64,000 nucleotides of DNA. It comes from Mycoplasmatota bacterium. Its GTDB lineage: Bacteria > Bacillota_I > Bacilli_A > RF39 > UBA660. Below are positions 17,766 through 28,388 of the stretch, in pieces. The notes under the pieces are model-generated. The model was given only the letters and a program-made list of their open reading frames with translations. It had not been told where the DNA came from and ran no database searches. The position numbers were made by a program, and so were the translations under genes. Every line of letters starts with the position of its first letter. Within the stretch, counting starts at the first letter, position 1. The stretch covers positions 194,663 through 258,662 of the forward strand of contig JALFCF010000001.1 of the NCBI GenBank assembly GCA_022771205.1, read 5' to 3'.

Positions 17766-18424
17766 AATATTTCAATCATTGTTTTAACTAGTTGACTAGA
17801 TTTATATGCAGCAATCACTTCAAAATCTTCTTGGCCATCAGAAAAATCAGAAATAGTTCGAACAGCCAAGAAAGGTATACGATTTAATTTACAAATATGT
17901 CCAATCGAGGCACTTTCCATATCAACTGCATAAGCTCCAGTTGCTGTATAAATGCGATCACGCATATTAGCATCAGTAACAAAACAATCACCACTAGCAA
18001 TAGGAGCAATATAATAGTTTTTAACTTCAATCTTTGCTAAAGCTTCTTCAGCAACATGAATTAATTTAGTGGAAGCAGTTACTTTACCTTGCTCAGGAAC
18101 ACTATATTCCATAACTCTAGTAGGTTGAAAATCATGATAAGTAACATAATTACTAAGAATAACATCCATTATTTTAACTTTGCTAAGTAAGCTTCCAGCA
18201 CAACCAGAGTTGATAATTAAGTCAACATGAAAATGATCAATTAAATATTGAGTCATAGCACCACTATTGACTTTACCAATACCAGAACGACATACTACTA
18301 ACTGTTTTCCTTTATACTCACCTAAATAAATATTCCAAATAGAATCTTCTTCCTCTTTTAATTGAAAAGTTTCAATAAATTTTTCTACTTCTTCATCAAA
18401 TGCACCAATAATTCCAATAATCAT
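17762..18424 (-). CDS. mtnN: 5'-methylthioadenosine/S-adenosylhomocysteine nucleosidase
   Basis: A 220-aa protein with MTAN features: N-terminal IGIIGAFDEEV (substrate-site Glu), the NSGCAGSL phosphorylase-like glycine loop, AVDMESASIG for ribose binding, and catalytic Asp in RTISDFSDG. It cleaves MTA, SAH and 5'-deoxyadenosine to adenine plus the thioribose or ribosylhomocysteine, in the methyl cycle and in AI-2 precursor formation. No luxS is in the window. Confidence 0.92.
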   Translation of the reverse strand: MIIGIIGAFDEEVEKFIETFQLKEEEDSIWNIYLGEYKGKQLVVCRSGIGKVNSGAMTQYLIDHFHVDLIINSGCAGSLLSKVKIMDVILSNYVTYHDFQPTRVMEYSVPEQGKVTASTKLIHVAEEALAKIEVKNYYIAPIASGDCFVTDANMRDRIYTATGAYAVDMESASIGHICKLNRIPFLAVRTISDFSDGQEDFEVIAAYKSSQLVKTMIEIL

Positions 18425-18506
18425 AAAATTACTCCTCTCAAAGTGTAAATAATATGTCTAGTATAACATAGATTTAGATATATAACTTCAAAATTAAATA
18501 AAAAAA

Positions 18507-18515
18507 TGATATAAT
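18507..18515 (+). promoter_or_regulatory. Extended -10 promoter for mscS-like gene
   Basis: TGATATAAT, -10 hexamer at 18510-18515. Confidence 0.6.
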
Positions 18516-18539
18516 TATAACCCATAAGGGAGGGATAGC

Positions 18540-19427
18540 ATGGAATATTTTGATAATTTTTGTAAGTATTTAAGTGAATTGACAACTATTGATAAAACCT
18601 ATATTTCACTAGTTTTATCTACTACTATTGTAATAATATTATTTAGTTTTTTCAAACGAATCGGTAGAAAAACTATCAAGAAGAAAATAGAGGGAAGAAA
18701 AGAATATTTAATTAATCAAGCAATGCAAATTATTTTAAATGTTGCGGAAGTAATTTTCTTATTATTTATATGGGGAGATTATATTCAAAACTTAATGACA
18801 TTAATTAGTGTTACTTCAGCTGCAATGACCATTGCTTTACGTGAAATAATATTAAACTTTTTCTGTGGTATTTATATAAAAGTAAAAAAACCTTTTCAAG
18901 TAGAAGACAGAATAGAAGTAAAAGATATAAAAGGAGATGTAATGAATATTTCTTCTTTAAACTTTGAAGTACTAGAAATATCTAATAAAGAAGAACATGG
19001 TCAATCTACCGGAGTTATTGTAACATTTCCTAATTCCATAGTTTGTTCTGAACCAGTAAGAAATCTAAATAAAGGTTTTAAATATGTTTGGGATGAATTA
19101 ACTGTAAAAGTACCAATTGACTGTGATTTAGCAAAAAATAAACAGGAATTATATAAAATAGTAAATAATATTGAAATAATTAGAAATATCCCCAAAAAGA
19201 TGAAATCACAAATAAATGATATCAATACAACAAATAGAGTTTATTTTAATAAATATGACCCTACTATCTATACAAAAATTGTCGACGATCATATTGAATT
19301 AACTATTCGTTATCTAATGCATCCCAAAAAAGGACGATTTGTTGAGAGTGTAATTTGGAACAAGATATTAGAGGCCTACAAGGAAGGTAATATTGACTTA
19401 TTTCCAGCTATAACAAAAGAAAGCTAA
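18540..19427 (+). CDS. MscS-family mechanosensitive channel
   Basis: 295 residues. Three N-terminal hydrophobic helices lead into a TM3 region with a small-residue pattern, then the MscS beta domain (KPFQVEDRIEVKDIKGDV) and the C-terminal alpha/beta domain. Family members open under membrane tension and release solutes during osmotic downshock. RBS AAGGGAGGGATAGC precedes the ATG. The gene overlaps the convergent glycosyltransferase gene by four bases. Confidence 0.85.
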   Translation: MEYFDNFCKYLSELTTIDKTYISLVLSTTIVIILFSFFKRIGRKTIKKKIEGRKEYLINQAMQIILNVAEVIFLLFIWGDYIQNLMTLISVTSAAMTIALREIILNFFCGIYIKVKKPFQVEDRIEVKDIKGDVMNISSLNFEVLEISNKEEHGQSTGVIVTFPNSIVCSEPVRNLNKGFKYVWDELTVKVPIDCDLAKNKQELYKIVNNIEIIRNIPKKMKSQINDINTTNRVYFNKYDPTIYTKIVDDHIELTIRYLMHPKKGRFVESVIWNKILEAYKEGNIDLFPAITKES

Positions 19428-20503
19428 AAAGAGCTTTCTTTTTCTTTAAATATTTTTCTATTATTTAATAAACGTTCATCGTTAGGTAAATAAGTCAAAG
19501 CAATATCTACGAAATAAATAGCTTGAGAATATCTTTGTAAATGATAAGCACTAATAGATAATAAATCATAAATAGTACTATCCCAACTAAAAGGTTCATT
19601 GATATAAGTTTTTTCATGAGATTTAATCTCTAAAGCTTTAAAACATAAATCTTCAACACTTTTATAATTTTCTAATTCATACTCCATTAAAGCTTTTTCT
19701 ACAAAGGCGTCTCTTAAATGAGGGGCTTCTTTTGCTGCTAAGTCGTACCAGCACCTAGCTTCATCATAATTTTTTAGATTTTTATAACATCGTCCAATAA
19801 ATCTCATAGAGGCAGCACGTTCATCTTTCCAAATTGCTTTGGGCAGTGTTAAATGTTTTTTCAAAGTTTCAATAGATTTATCCCACATTTTATAATACAT
19901 ATACTCTCGACCCAAATAATGCATATTTCTATCATCATCAGGATTTTCAGCAACAGAAAGTTCTAAAAGAGGTAGATAACTACTTCTAGATTTAGAAAGA
20001 TCTGGATAATGTTTTAAAACTACATCAGGACAGGTAACAACAACTTCCTCTCCTAAAGAGTAGGATAAAACTTCATGTACTGGATGAGTCCATTGATATC
20101 CATCTCTTTTGTGAATTTGATTTAAAAAGAAACTAACAATTGGCTGGTCATCATTATCTAAACTCCAATGATAAGTATATTGAAAACGAGTAGTGTTTGG
20201 ATTCCAAGCATTTTCAATCTTTTCTCTCCAACCACTCTCAAACACCTCATCAAAATCCGTACAAACACAAATATCGCAATCTTTAGGAACTAAGTCTAAA
20301 GACTTGTTTCTAGCAACGTCAAACCGCCATGGAAAAATAACTTCTGAATAAACATGCACACCAGCTTCTTTTAATAAAGATACAGTATTATCTGTAGAAC
20401 CAGTATCTAATACATATATATCATCAGCTTCCTTCATGGAATTGACCCATTTTTTCACAAATTTTTCTTCATTTTTAGAAATTGCATAGACACATACCTT
20501 CAT
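19424..20503 (-). CDS. GT2 glycosyltransferase with C-terminal TPR-like repeats
   Basis: About 359 residues. The N-terminal GT-A domain has VYAISKNEEKFV and the DTGSTDNT nucleotide-sugar motif, then a DFDEVF metal-binding DxD-like site. The C-terminal half (about 190-355) consists of helical TPR-like repeats. The start at 20503 is set by GAAAGGGTGAATTT; an in-frame ATG at 20542 lacks a good SD. It is the next gene downstream of the collagen-like gene on the same strand, past a terminator. GT2 enzymes beside collagen-like genes glycosylate Thr in their repeats (for example SgtA with BclA3 in Clostridioides difficile), so the neighbour is a candidate substrate. That link is inference. Confidence 0.8.
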   Translation of the reverse strand: MKVCVYAISKNEEKFVKKWVNSMKEADDIYVLDTGSTDNTVSLLKEAGVHVYSEVIFPWRFDVARNKSLDLVPKDCDICVCTDFDEVFESGWREKIENAWNPNTTRFQYTYHWSLDNDDQPIVSFFLNQIHKRDGYQWTHPVHEVLSYSLGEEVVVTCPDVVLKHYPDLSKSRSSYLPLLELSVAENPDDDRNMHYLGREYMYYKMWDKSIETLKKHLTLPKAIWKDERAASMRFIGRCYKNLKNYDEARCWYDLAAKEAPHLRDAFVEKALMEYELENYKSVEDLCFKALEIKSHEKTYINEPFSWDSTIYDLLSISAYHLQRYSQAIYFVDIALTYLPNDERLLNNRKIFKEKESSF

Positions 20504-20551
20504 AAATTCACCCTTTCTATTAACTATATGAAGGAAGTTCAAAAAAAATAA

Positions 20552-21670
<1,119 letters not shown>

Positions 21671-21727
21671 TCAGAAAAAAGAGATAATAATTTACCTAAA
21701 TACATATATATAAAACTGAGGTGAAGT

Positions 21728-22549
21728 ATGAAAAACTATTATATAGTACAAAAAGGAGATACTTTATATGGCATTAGTAGACAATTCGGCATCCCAGTAG
21801 AAACTATTAAAAGAGAAAATAATTTAACAAACAATACAATCTCCGTAGGTCAAGAGTTAAAGATTCCAACAAGTATAGTAACATCCATTTATACAGTAGA
21901 AAAAGGAGATACCTTATATCAGATAGCTAAAAAATTTAATACTACAGTTGAAGAATTAATAGAATTAAACCAATTAAAAACAACTAATCTCTTTTTAGGT
22001 CAACAATTGAAAGTCCCAAGAGAGGGAAATGAAGAAGAATCCTACACAACCTATATTGTAAAAGGTGGAGATAGTCTTTATTCAATAGCAATGAAATATA
22101 ACACCACAGTAGAAACTATAAAACAAGCAAACGGTTTGTCATCTAATCTTTTATCTATAGGTCAGATTCTAAAAATACCCACCAAGAATATTTCGATAAA
22201 CTATAAAGAATATGAAGTGAAACCAGGAGACAGTCTTTATAGTATTGCGCAACTGTTTAATACTACGGTAGATGCCATCATGAAAACTAATAATTTACAA
22301 ACAACGATATTATCTGTAGGACAAATTTTAAAGATACCAACCGAAGACTCTACAACAATCACAGGGAAAGAGTGTTTTGGAGAAGGATATGTAGAACCAA
22401 AATATGAAACTTACACAGTAAAAAAAGGTGATAATTTATATGATATTGCCAGGCGCTACAATACATCTGTAATAACACTTATGGATTTAAATAATCTAAC
22501 TTCTACCAGCCTACAAATAGGTCAAGTATTGAAAGTGAGGGAATTATAA
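21728..22549 (+). CDS. Five-LysM-domain protein without signal peptide
   Basis: 273 residues made of five LysM modules at about 3-47, 53-98, 108-153, 161-206 and 226-272. Each begins YxVxxGDxLYxIA and ends with GQxLKIP. LysM binds N-acetylglucosamine in peptidoglycan. There is no signal peptide or membrane helix, so export is unexplained unless it acts from the mother cell during sporulation, as SafA-type coat proteins do (inference). RBS GAGGTGAAGT precedes the ATG. It starts a three-gene operon with overlapping or adjacent stops and starts, divergent from the collagen-like gene. Confidence 0.88.
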   Translation: MKNYYIVQKGDTLYGISRQFGIPVETIKRENNLTNNTISVGQELKIPTSIVTSIYTVEKGDTLYQIAKKFNTTVEELIELNQLKTTNLFLGQQLKVPREGNEEESYTTYIVKGGDSLYSIAMKYNTTVETIKQANGLSSNLLSIGQILKIPTKNISINYKEYEVKPGDSLYSIAQLFNTTVDAIMKTNNLQTTILSVGQILKIPTEDSTTITGKECFGEGYVEPKYETYTVKKGDNLYDIARRYNTSVITLMDLNNLTSTSLQIGQVLKVREL

Positions 22550-22959
22550 TGAATTTAGTAAGTTATGAAGAGTTTAAAAAAACTGACAGTTACCAGACTT
22601 TTATTAAAGAAAATCCATCTACTGGCACTCTAAAAGTCGAGGTTTTTACAGCTTATCAAGCAATACCGATATCAGATACAGATATCATAATAACTAAAGA
22701 TATCGATAATCAAAAAGTACTATTTTTTGTTGGTAAAACAGATTCAAGCGGAGTGATTAGTAATATTAAATTACCATCTCCCGAAGAAGATAAAGATTAT
22801 AAACCCGGATCTCCACCAAAATCTACAGTATATGATGTAACCGCCATTCATGAAGGATTTGAAAAAATTAAAAAGTATGATGTAGCAATTTATGGCAATA
22901 CGGGAGTTATTCAATATATAAAAATGATTCCTGAAGTAACCATGGAAGGAGAATCATGA
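22549..22959 (+). CDS. Small beta-sandwich protein like the N-terminal part of SleC-type proteins
   Basis: 136 residues. The GTLKVEVFTAYQAIPISDTDIII and SSGVISNIKLP segments look like a carboxypeptidase-regulatory/SleC-prepeptide beta-sandwich that precedes peptidoglycan-binding modules in clostridial spore proteins. The ATG shares its A with the upstream TAA stop (TAATG). It ends in TGA two bases before the next ATG. No signal peptide. The SleC comparison is from memory of the family pattern. Confidence 0.65.
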   Translation: MNLVSYEEFKKTDSYQTFIKENPSTGTLKVEVFTAYQAIPISDTDIIITKDIDNQKVLFFVGKTDSSGVISNIKLPSPEEDKDYKPGSPPKSTVYDVTAIHEGFEKIKKYDVAIYGNTGVIQYIKMIPEVTMEGES

Positions 22960-22960
22960 T

Positions 22961-24313
22961 ATGTTAACAAGAACACCAACCGTACCAAAGGAAATAACGG
23001 TACATTTAGGAGCACCAGATAGTGCAGCGAAAAATATTACAGTCTCTTTTCCAGAATATATTAAAAATGTGGCATCAAATGAAATCTATCCTTCCTGGCC
23101 AACTGATGCTATAAAAGCAAATGTTTTGGCCCAAATATCTTATGCATTAAACAGAGTTTATAATGAGTGGTATCCATCGCAAGGCTATAATTTTGATATC
23201 ACATCAATACCAGCATATGATCAAACATTTAAAGAAGATTCTCAATTTTTCGAAACCATTTCTCAAATAGTAGATGATATTTTTAATAATTATATTGTTA
23301 AGGAAAATCAAGTACAACCGCTATTTGCTACTTACTGTGATGGAGTAAATACAACTTGCGAGGGATTATCGCAGTGGGGAAGTGTGAATCTAGCAAAGCA
23401 AGGACTATCACCGACAGAAATATTAAAAAAATATTATGGAAATAATATTGAAATCGTATATAATGCTCCAGTGACACCTAATATCCCTTCATATCCAGGT
23501 TTTCCATTTCGCTTAGGCTCTGCTGGAAACTACATCAGACAACTAAAAATACAATTAAATAGAATCAGTAATAATTATCCAGCCATTCCTAAAATAGAAG
23601 AAGAAAATATCTTTTTTACAACAGATATGGAAGAAAGTGTAAAAAAATTCCAAGAAATATTTGATTTACCAATTACGGGTGAAGTAGATAAAGGGACTTG
23701 GTATGAAGTAAAGTATTTATATAATGCAGTAAAAAAAGTTGCTGATTTAACAGGTGAAGGAATAAATATAGAAGAAGTAGAGTTTCCGTATGGAGATACT
23801 CTAGAATTAGGAGAAAGCGGTCCATATATCCGAGCTTTAAATTACCTTTTAAATTTCATGTCTTATTTTAATACTAATATTCCTAAATTGAATTTAACCG
23901 GAGAAAATTTTACAGAAGATACAAAAGAAATGGTAATGTCATTTCAAATAGCGTATGAAAAAGAAGCAACTGGTATTGTAAATAGGGAAACATGGAATGA
24001 TCTAGTAACTGCATATAACCAAATAAAAGTAGAAATTCCATCAGAATATCTATATTATGAAGATAAACTTTATCCTGGGATTTTTTTATCTAAAGGAATG
24101 ACAGGAGATGATATAGAAAATCTTCAGAAATTTTTATATAACATATGTGACAAAACTCATCAAATACCCGGGGTAAGAATAAATTCTACATTTGATGACT
24201 TGACAGAAGAATCAATTAAATTTATTCAAAAAAAATATAATTTACCAGTAAATGGTATTGTAGGTCCAGCAACATGGAATAAAATAATATCATGGTCTGA
24301 AAGTTTAAAGTAA
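22961..24313 (+). CDS. SpoIID-like / triple peptidoglycan-binding-domain protein
   Basis: 450 residues. Residues about 125-170 contain a SpoIID/LytB-like stretch (ATYCDGV, LSQWGSVNLAKQG, ILKKYYG). Three PG_binding_1 modules follow at about 185-250, 270-345 and 370-448, each with a GxYIRxLxxxLN or LQKFL pattern and an xTGxVxxxTW-type end. No signal peptide or membrane helix. With the LysM and SleC-like partners it forms an operon of wall-binding proteins. Whether the SpoIID-like part still has lytic activity is unclear. Confidence 0.75.
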   Translation: MLTRTPTVPKEITVHLGAPDSAAKNITVSFPEYIKNVASNEIYPSWPTDAIKANVLAQISYALNRVYNEWYPSQGYNFDITSIPAYDQTFKEDSQFFETISQIVDDIFNNYIVKENQVQPLFATYCDGVNTTCEGLSQWGSVNLAKQGLSPTEILKKYYGNNIEIVYNAPVTPNIPSYPGFPFRLGSAGNYIRQLKIQLNRISNNYPAIPKIEEENIFFTTDMEESVKKFQEIFDLPITGEVDKGTWYEVKYLYNAVKKVADLTGEGINIEEVEFPYGDTLELGESGPYIRALNYLLNFMSYFNTNIPKLNLTGENFTEDTKEMVMSFQIAYEKEATGIVNRETWNDLVTAYNQIKVEIPSEYLYYEDKLYPGIFLSKGMTGDDIENLQKFLYNICDKTHQIPGVRINSTFDDLTEESIKFIQKKYNLPVNGIVGPATWNKIISWSESLK

Positions 24314-24391
24314 TTGTAAACTAAAGATTAACACTAAAAATGACAACTAAAATAAAAATCAATACAAAGATAGCAAAAAAATAAGAAAGCA

Positions 24392-24400
24392 TGCTATAAT
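24392..24400 (+). promoter_or_regulatory. Extended -10 promoter
   Basis: TGCTATAAT with the hexamer at 24395-24400, upstream of the 325-aa hypothetical gene. Confidence 0.55.
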
Positions 24401-24428
24401 AAAAATGTAGTAAAGAAAAGGGTTAGGT

Positions 24429-25406
24429 ATGCGTCATAAAAATAAAAAAGAACAAATAAATAAAATTTTAAAAAAGAAAAAAGAATATCCAGTAATAGAT
24501 TTGTATATTACGAACTATAATAATTCAAACTTTTATCTATCACTACTATATAATAATATGATTGATAAATTCAAGGTGTTATATGTTCCAATAGATGCCA
24601 TCGATACAGATAAAATTGAAGAATATTTTTGCTATCAATTTATAAATGTGAAAAGCGTATCTTATATTATAGATCAAATAAAAAATGTACTTCCAAAATA
24701 TGAACAAAAAGAGCTTCGAAATAAGAAAAATAAGAATATTGATAATTTTCAAATAGATTTAGAGATACATATAGAAAAGAAAATATATGATTTTCATATG
24801 ACTAGATATTTACCAAAAGAATGGAAGTTTCTGTTTGAACCTATAGCGTTATTGTTTGAACATGTACCAAACATTATGGGAGAACTAGCTATAGAGATAT
24901 TATCTGTTGTTATGAATACTAATGACTTAATAGAATATCAAAGAAGTTTAAACTGTGATTTATGGAAGAGCGACTTAATGGAATTTTTTCCTGTTTTAAA
25001 AGATGAAAAGAAAATAATGGAAGGAAATTTATCTTTCCTAGAAAAAGTAAATGGAAAGTATTACGCTATTATAGAAAATCATTTGTTAATTATTGAATAT
25101 AATGATTCTTCAAAAATATTAAATATTTTTTGTGATAATAAAGACTTAGTCTACAGTAGTTATACGTATCAAGTATTAAAAGCAATAAAAGAAAACAATG
25201 AGAAACCATTTTTTAAAGTTAAAATAATAGAAGAAAATGAAAAATATAATTATTTATGTCTTGGTGTTGAAAAACAAAAATTACTAGTTATTAAGAATAA
25301 TAAATTATCAACAATTTCACTTTCAAAAAAGAAAAAACAAGAAATTATAATACTAGAAGATAACACAAATACTTTACAAGAAAAATTAGATAAGGCCATG
25401 ATGTGA
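24429..25406 (+). CDS. Hypothetical 325-aa protein
   Basis: Lys/Asn/Ile-rich, soluble, no signal peptide, no recognised family. The C-terminal third (about 195-305) is beta-rich. Start ATG at 24429 follows GGGTTAGGT. It ends with TGA just before the CIRCE element of htpG. Confidence 0.6.
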   Translation: MRHKNKKEQINKILKKKKEYPVIDLYITNYNNSNFYLSLLYNNMIDKFKVLYVPIDAIDTDKIEEYFCYQFINVKSVSYIIDQIKNVLPKYEQKELRNKKNKNIDNFQIDLEIHIEKKIYDFHMTRYLPKEWKFLFEPIALLFEHVPNIMGELAIEILSVVMNTNDLIEYQRSLNCDLWKSDLMEFFPVLKDEKKIMEGNLSFLEKVNGKYYAIIENHLLIIEYNDSSKILNIFCDNKDLVYSSYTYQVLKAIKENNEKPFFKVKIIEENEKYNYLCLGVEKQKLLVIKNNKLSTISLSKKKKQEIIILEDNTNTLQEKLDKAMM

Positions 25407-25427
25407 TGGCTTTTTCTAAAAAAAAAG

Positions 25428-25469
25428 TTAGCACTCTGTATTGACAACTGCTAATTATAGTGCTATATA
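25428..25469 (+). promoter_or_regulatory. CIRCE operator overlapping the htpG promoter
   Basis: TTAGCACTC at 25428-25436, 9-base spacer TGTATTGAC, AACTGCTAA at 25446-25454 (two mismatches in the right arm). The -35 TTGACA is at 25441-25446 inside it; a -10 TATATA lies 17 bases on at 25464-25469. Same layout as the clpB element. Confidence 0.88.
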
Positions 25470-25494
25470 TAATCTATATAAAGGAGATGTTAAA

Positions 25495-27375
25495 ATGAAG
25501 AAAAAAGCATTTAAATCAGAATCTAAAAGATTGTTAGATTTAATGATTAATTCTATTTATACAAATAAAGATATATTTTTAAGAGAGTTAATATCAAATG
25601 CTAGTGATGCAATTGATAAATTATATTATCGTTCTCTAACAGATAAGAAAATAAAAGTCAAAGAAGATAAGTTAGAAATAAAAATTGACTATGATAAGGA
25701 AAATAGAACTTTAGTAATTGAAGATAATGGTATTGGTATGACCGAAGAGGAACTAGATAAAAACTTAGGTACTATTGCTGAATCTGGATCATTGAACTTC
25801 AAAGAAAATATGACAAAACAAGATAAAGTAGATATCATTGGACAATTTGGTGTTGGTTTTTATTCTGCATTTATGGTAAGTGATTGCATCGAAGTGGAAA
25901 CAAAATCTGTAGATAGTGAAAAAGGATATAAATGGATTTCTACTGGTGCAGAAGGATATAGTATTGAAGAATGTGAGAAAAAAGAAAATGGAACTAAAAT
26001 TTCTCTTCATATTAAACCGGATACGGAAGAAGAAAATTATAGTGAATATTTAGAAGAATATAATTTAAAAGAACTAATCAAAAAATATTCAGACTATATT
26101 CGTTATCCAATAAAAATGGAAGTAACAAAGCATGAGCTAAAAGATGAAGAAAAACATGAATATGAAGATAAAAAAGAAATAGAAACCGTTAACAGTATGG
26201 TTCCATTATGGAAAAAGAAAGAACAAGATGTAACAGAAGAAGAATATAATAATTTCTACATGGATAAATTTAATGATTTTGATAAACCATTAAAAGTAAT
26301 TCAAACATCTGTAGAAGGAATGTGTTCTTATAATGGATTGTTATTTATTCCAAGTCATGCACCATACGATTATTATACAAAGGACTATGAAAAAGGTTTA
26401 AGTCTTTATGCAAGCGGTGTTCTAATTATGGATAAATGTAGTGACTTATTACCTGACTACTTTAGTTTTGTAAAAGGAATTGTTGATACTGAAGATTTAT
26501 CACTAAACATTTCAAGAGAAATTTTACAAAAGTCAAAAAGTTTAGGTTTGATTGCTAAAAATATTGAATCTAAAATTAGAAAAGAACTAGAAACAATGTT
26601 AAAAGAAGATCGCGAAAAGTATGAAGAGTTCTTTAAGGCTTTTGGCGTTCAATTAAAATATGGAATCTACAATAACTTTGGAGCAGACAAAGATAAATTA
26701 AAAGACTTAATTATGTTCCATTCATCTAAAAAAGATAAATTGATTACTCTAAAAGAATATGTAGATAACATGCCTGAAGGACAAGAAAAAATCTATTATG
26801 CATCAGGAGCTTCTATTTCTAAGATTGACTCACTTCCACAGGTAGAACAAGTAAAAGAAAAAGATTATGATATCTTATATTTAACAGACTATGTAGATGA
26901 ATTTGCCATAACAGCAATTGGAGAATATGAAGAAAAGAAATTTGCAAATGTTGAAAATGGTGATTTAGACCTTGAAACAGAAGAAGAAAAAGAGAAAACA
27001 AAAAAGGTAAATGAAGAAAATGAAGAACTATTAAAAGAAATGAAAGAAGAAATAGGAGAAGTAAAAGAAGTAAGATTTACCAATAAATTAAAAACTCATC
27101 CAGTTTGCCTAACAAGTGAAGGTGATGTTTCTATCGAAATGCAAAAAGTATTTGATGCTATGCCAAATGATATGGGAATTAAAGCTCAAACAGTACTTGA
27201 AATTAATGAAAAACATCCTATCGCTAATAAATTAAAGAATTTATATAAAGAAGACAAAGAAGAATTAAAAAAATATGCTAAGATTCTTTATAGCGAAGCT
27301 AAAATGATTGCTGGATTGCCAATTGATAATCCAACAGAAATTTCAAATTTAATTTGTGAAGTAATTTCTAAATAA
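25495..27375 (+). CDS. htpG: Molecular chaperone HtpG (Hsp90)
   Basis: About 626 residues with the GHKL ATPase motifs ELISNASDAIDK, EDNGIGMT and GQFGVGFYSAFM in the first 120 residues, then the middle domain with the SLNISREILQ catalytic-Arg region and a C-terminal dimerisation domain. The start at 25495 is set by AAAGGAGATGTTAAA; an upstream in-frame ATG at 25441 lies within the CIRCE promoter. ATP-driven chaperone for late folding. HrcA control is indicated by the operator, unlike Bacillus subtilis htpG, which is HrcA-independent. Confidence 0.95.
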   Translation: MKKKAFKSESKRLLDLMINSIYTNKDIFLRELISNASDAIDKLYYRSLTDKKIKVKEDKLEIKIDYDKENRTLVIEDNGIGMTEEELDKNLGTIAESGSLNFKENMTKQDKVDIIGQFGVGFYSAFMVSDCIEVETKSVDSEKGYKWISTGAEGYSIEECEKKENGTKISLHIKPDTEEENYSEYLEEYNLKELIKKYSDYIRYPIKMEVTKHELKDEEKHEYEDKKEIETVNSMVPLWKKKEQDVTEEEYNNFYMDKFNDFDKPLKVIQTSVEGMCSYNGLLFIPSHAPYDYYTKDYEKGLSLYASGVLIMDKCSDLLPDYFSFVKGIVDTEDLSLNISREILQKSKSLGLIAKNIESKIRKELETMLKEDREKYEEFFKAFGVQLKYGIYNNFGADKDKLKDLIMFHSSKKDKLITLKEYVDNMPEGQEKIYYASGASISKIDSLPQVEQVKEKDYDILYLTDYVDEFAITAIGEYEEKKFANVENGDLDLETEEEKEKTKKVNEENEELLKEMKEEIGEVKEVRFTNKLKTHPVCLTSEGDVSIEMQKVFDAMPNDMGIKAQTVLEINEKHPIANKLKNLYKEDKEELKKYAKILYSEAKMIAGLPIDNPTEISNLICEVISK

Positions 27376-27402
27376 AAAGACTGAAAGTACAGTCTTTTTT
27401 TT
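27374..27402 (+). terminator. Intrinsic terminator after htpG
   Basis: AAAAGACTG / CAGTCTTTT hairpin followed by a T-run. Confidence 0.88.
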
Positions 27403-27442
27403 GCATTCATAAAAAAGATAACTAGTAAAAAAAGAAAGAAAA

Positions 27443-27451
27443 TGATATACT
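27443..27451 (+). promoter_or_regulatory. Extended -10 promoter
   Basis: TGATATACT with the hexamer at 27446-27451, upstream of the SDR gene. Confidence 0.5.
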
Positions 27452-27480
27452 AATAGTATCAGAATAAAGGGGAGAAATTT

Positions 27481-28263
27481 ATGAAATTAGATGGAAAAGT
27501 AGCTATAATTACAGGTGGAGCTATGGGAAATGGCTTGGGCATCGTAAAAGTATTTCTAAAATATGGAGCAGATGTTGTTATTATCGATTATTCTGATAAA
27601 TTACAACAAACCCTTCAAGAATTACAAAATCCAAAAGTAATGGGATATAATGCAGATATTAGAGATAAAAATATGTTAACAGCAATCGTAAATGATATTA
27701 TTACTAAAAAAGGTAAAATTGATATTTTAGTAAATAATGCCGGTATTGCTAAACTAGAACCATTTGTTGAAATGAAAGATGACGTAAGAGATAAACATTT
27801 TGATATCAATATTAAAGGTACATGGAATATGACTCAAGTAGTAGTACCTCATATGATAAAAAGTAATTATGGAAAAATAGTCAACTTATCTAGTGTAACG
27901 GGACCAATGGTAGCAGATACAGGTGAAGTAGCTTATGCAACAACAAAAGCTGCAATATTAGGATTTACTAAAGGACTTGCTATGGAATTAGTAAAAAATA
28001 ATATTAATGTAAATGCTATCATGCCAGGCTATATTATGACACCAATGGTTGAAGGAATTGCCAAAGACTCTAACGCAAGTAATCCACAAAGCGTAGTTGA
28101 TGGAATAGCATCAGGTATTCCAATGGGACGTTTAGGAACAATAGAGGAATTAGGAGAATTAGCAGCCTTTCTAGCCAGTGATGAGTCTACATATATTACT
28201 GGTCAAGGTATTGTCATTGATGGTGCATCAACTTTACCAGAAACAAAAAGTGTAGGAGTATAA
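27481..28263 (+). CDS. ucpA: UcpA-like short-chain dehydrogenase/reductase
   Basis: 260-aa classical SDR with TGGAMGNG cofactor loop (11-18), NNAG near residue 87-90, catalytic Ser in SSVTG, YxxxK with Tyr152 and Lys156, and PGYIMTPM. The DINIKGTWN segment, the SSVTGPMVAD stretch and the C-terminal STLPETKSVGV are strikingly like enteric UcpA. The physiological substrate is not established. Own promoter and terminator. Confidence 0.82.
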   Translation: MKLDGKVAIITGGAMGNGLGIVKVFLKYGADVVIIDYSDKLQQTLQELQNPKVMGYNADIRDKNMLTAIVNDIITKKGKIDILVNNAGIAKLEPFVEMKDDVRDKHFDINIKGTWNMTQVVVPHMIKSNYGKIVNLSSVTGPMVADTGEVAYATTKAAILGFTKGLAMELVKNNINVNAIMPGYIMTPMVEGIAKDSNASNPQSVVDGIASGIPMGRLGTIEELGELAAFLASDESTYITGQGIVIDGASTLPETKSVGV

Positions 28264-28286
28264 AGACATATAAATGTCTTTTTTAT
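28262..28286 (+). terminator. Intrinsic terminator after the SDR gene
   Basis: AAAGACA / TGTCTTT hairpin with a T-tail. Confidence 0.82.
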
Positions 28287-28359
28287 TCTAACAGATTATT
28301 TTGCTAAGAAATATTTATATCAATATAGTATAATTATTTGGAAATCTTATGGCATAAAA

Positions 28360-28368
28360 TGATATAAT
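28360..28368 (+). promoter_or_regulatory. Extended -10 promoter
   Basis: TGATATAAT with the hexamer at 28363-28368, upstream of the hemolysin III gene. Confidence 0.6.
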
Positions 28369-28388
28369 ATAGAAAACGAGGAGGAATT

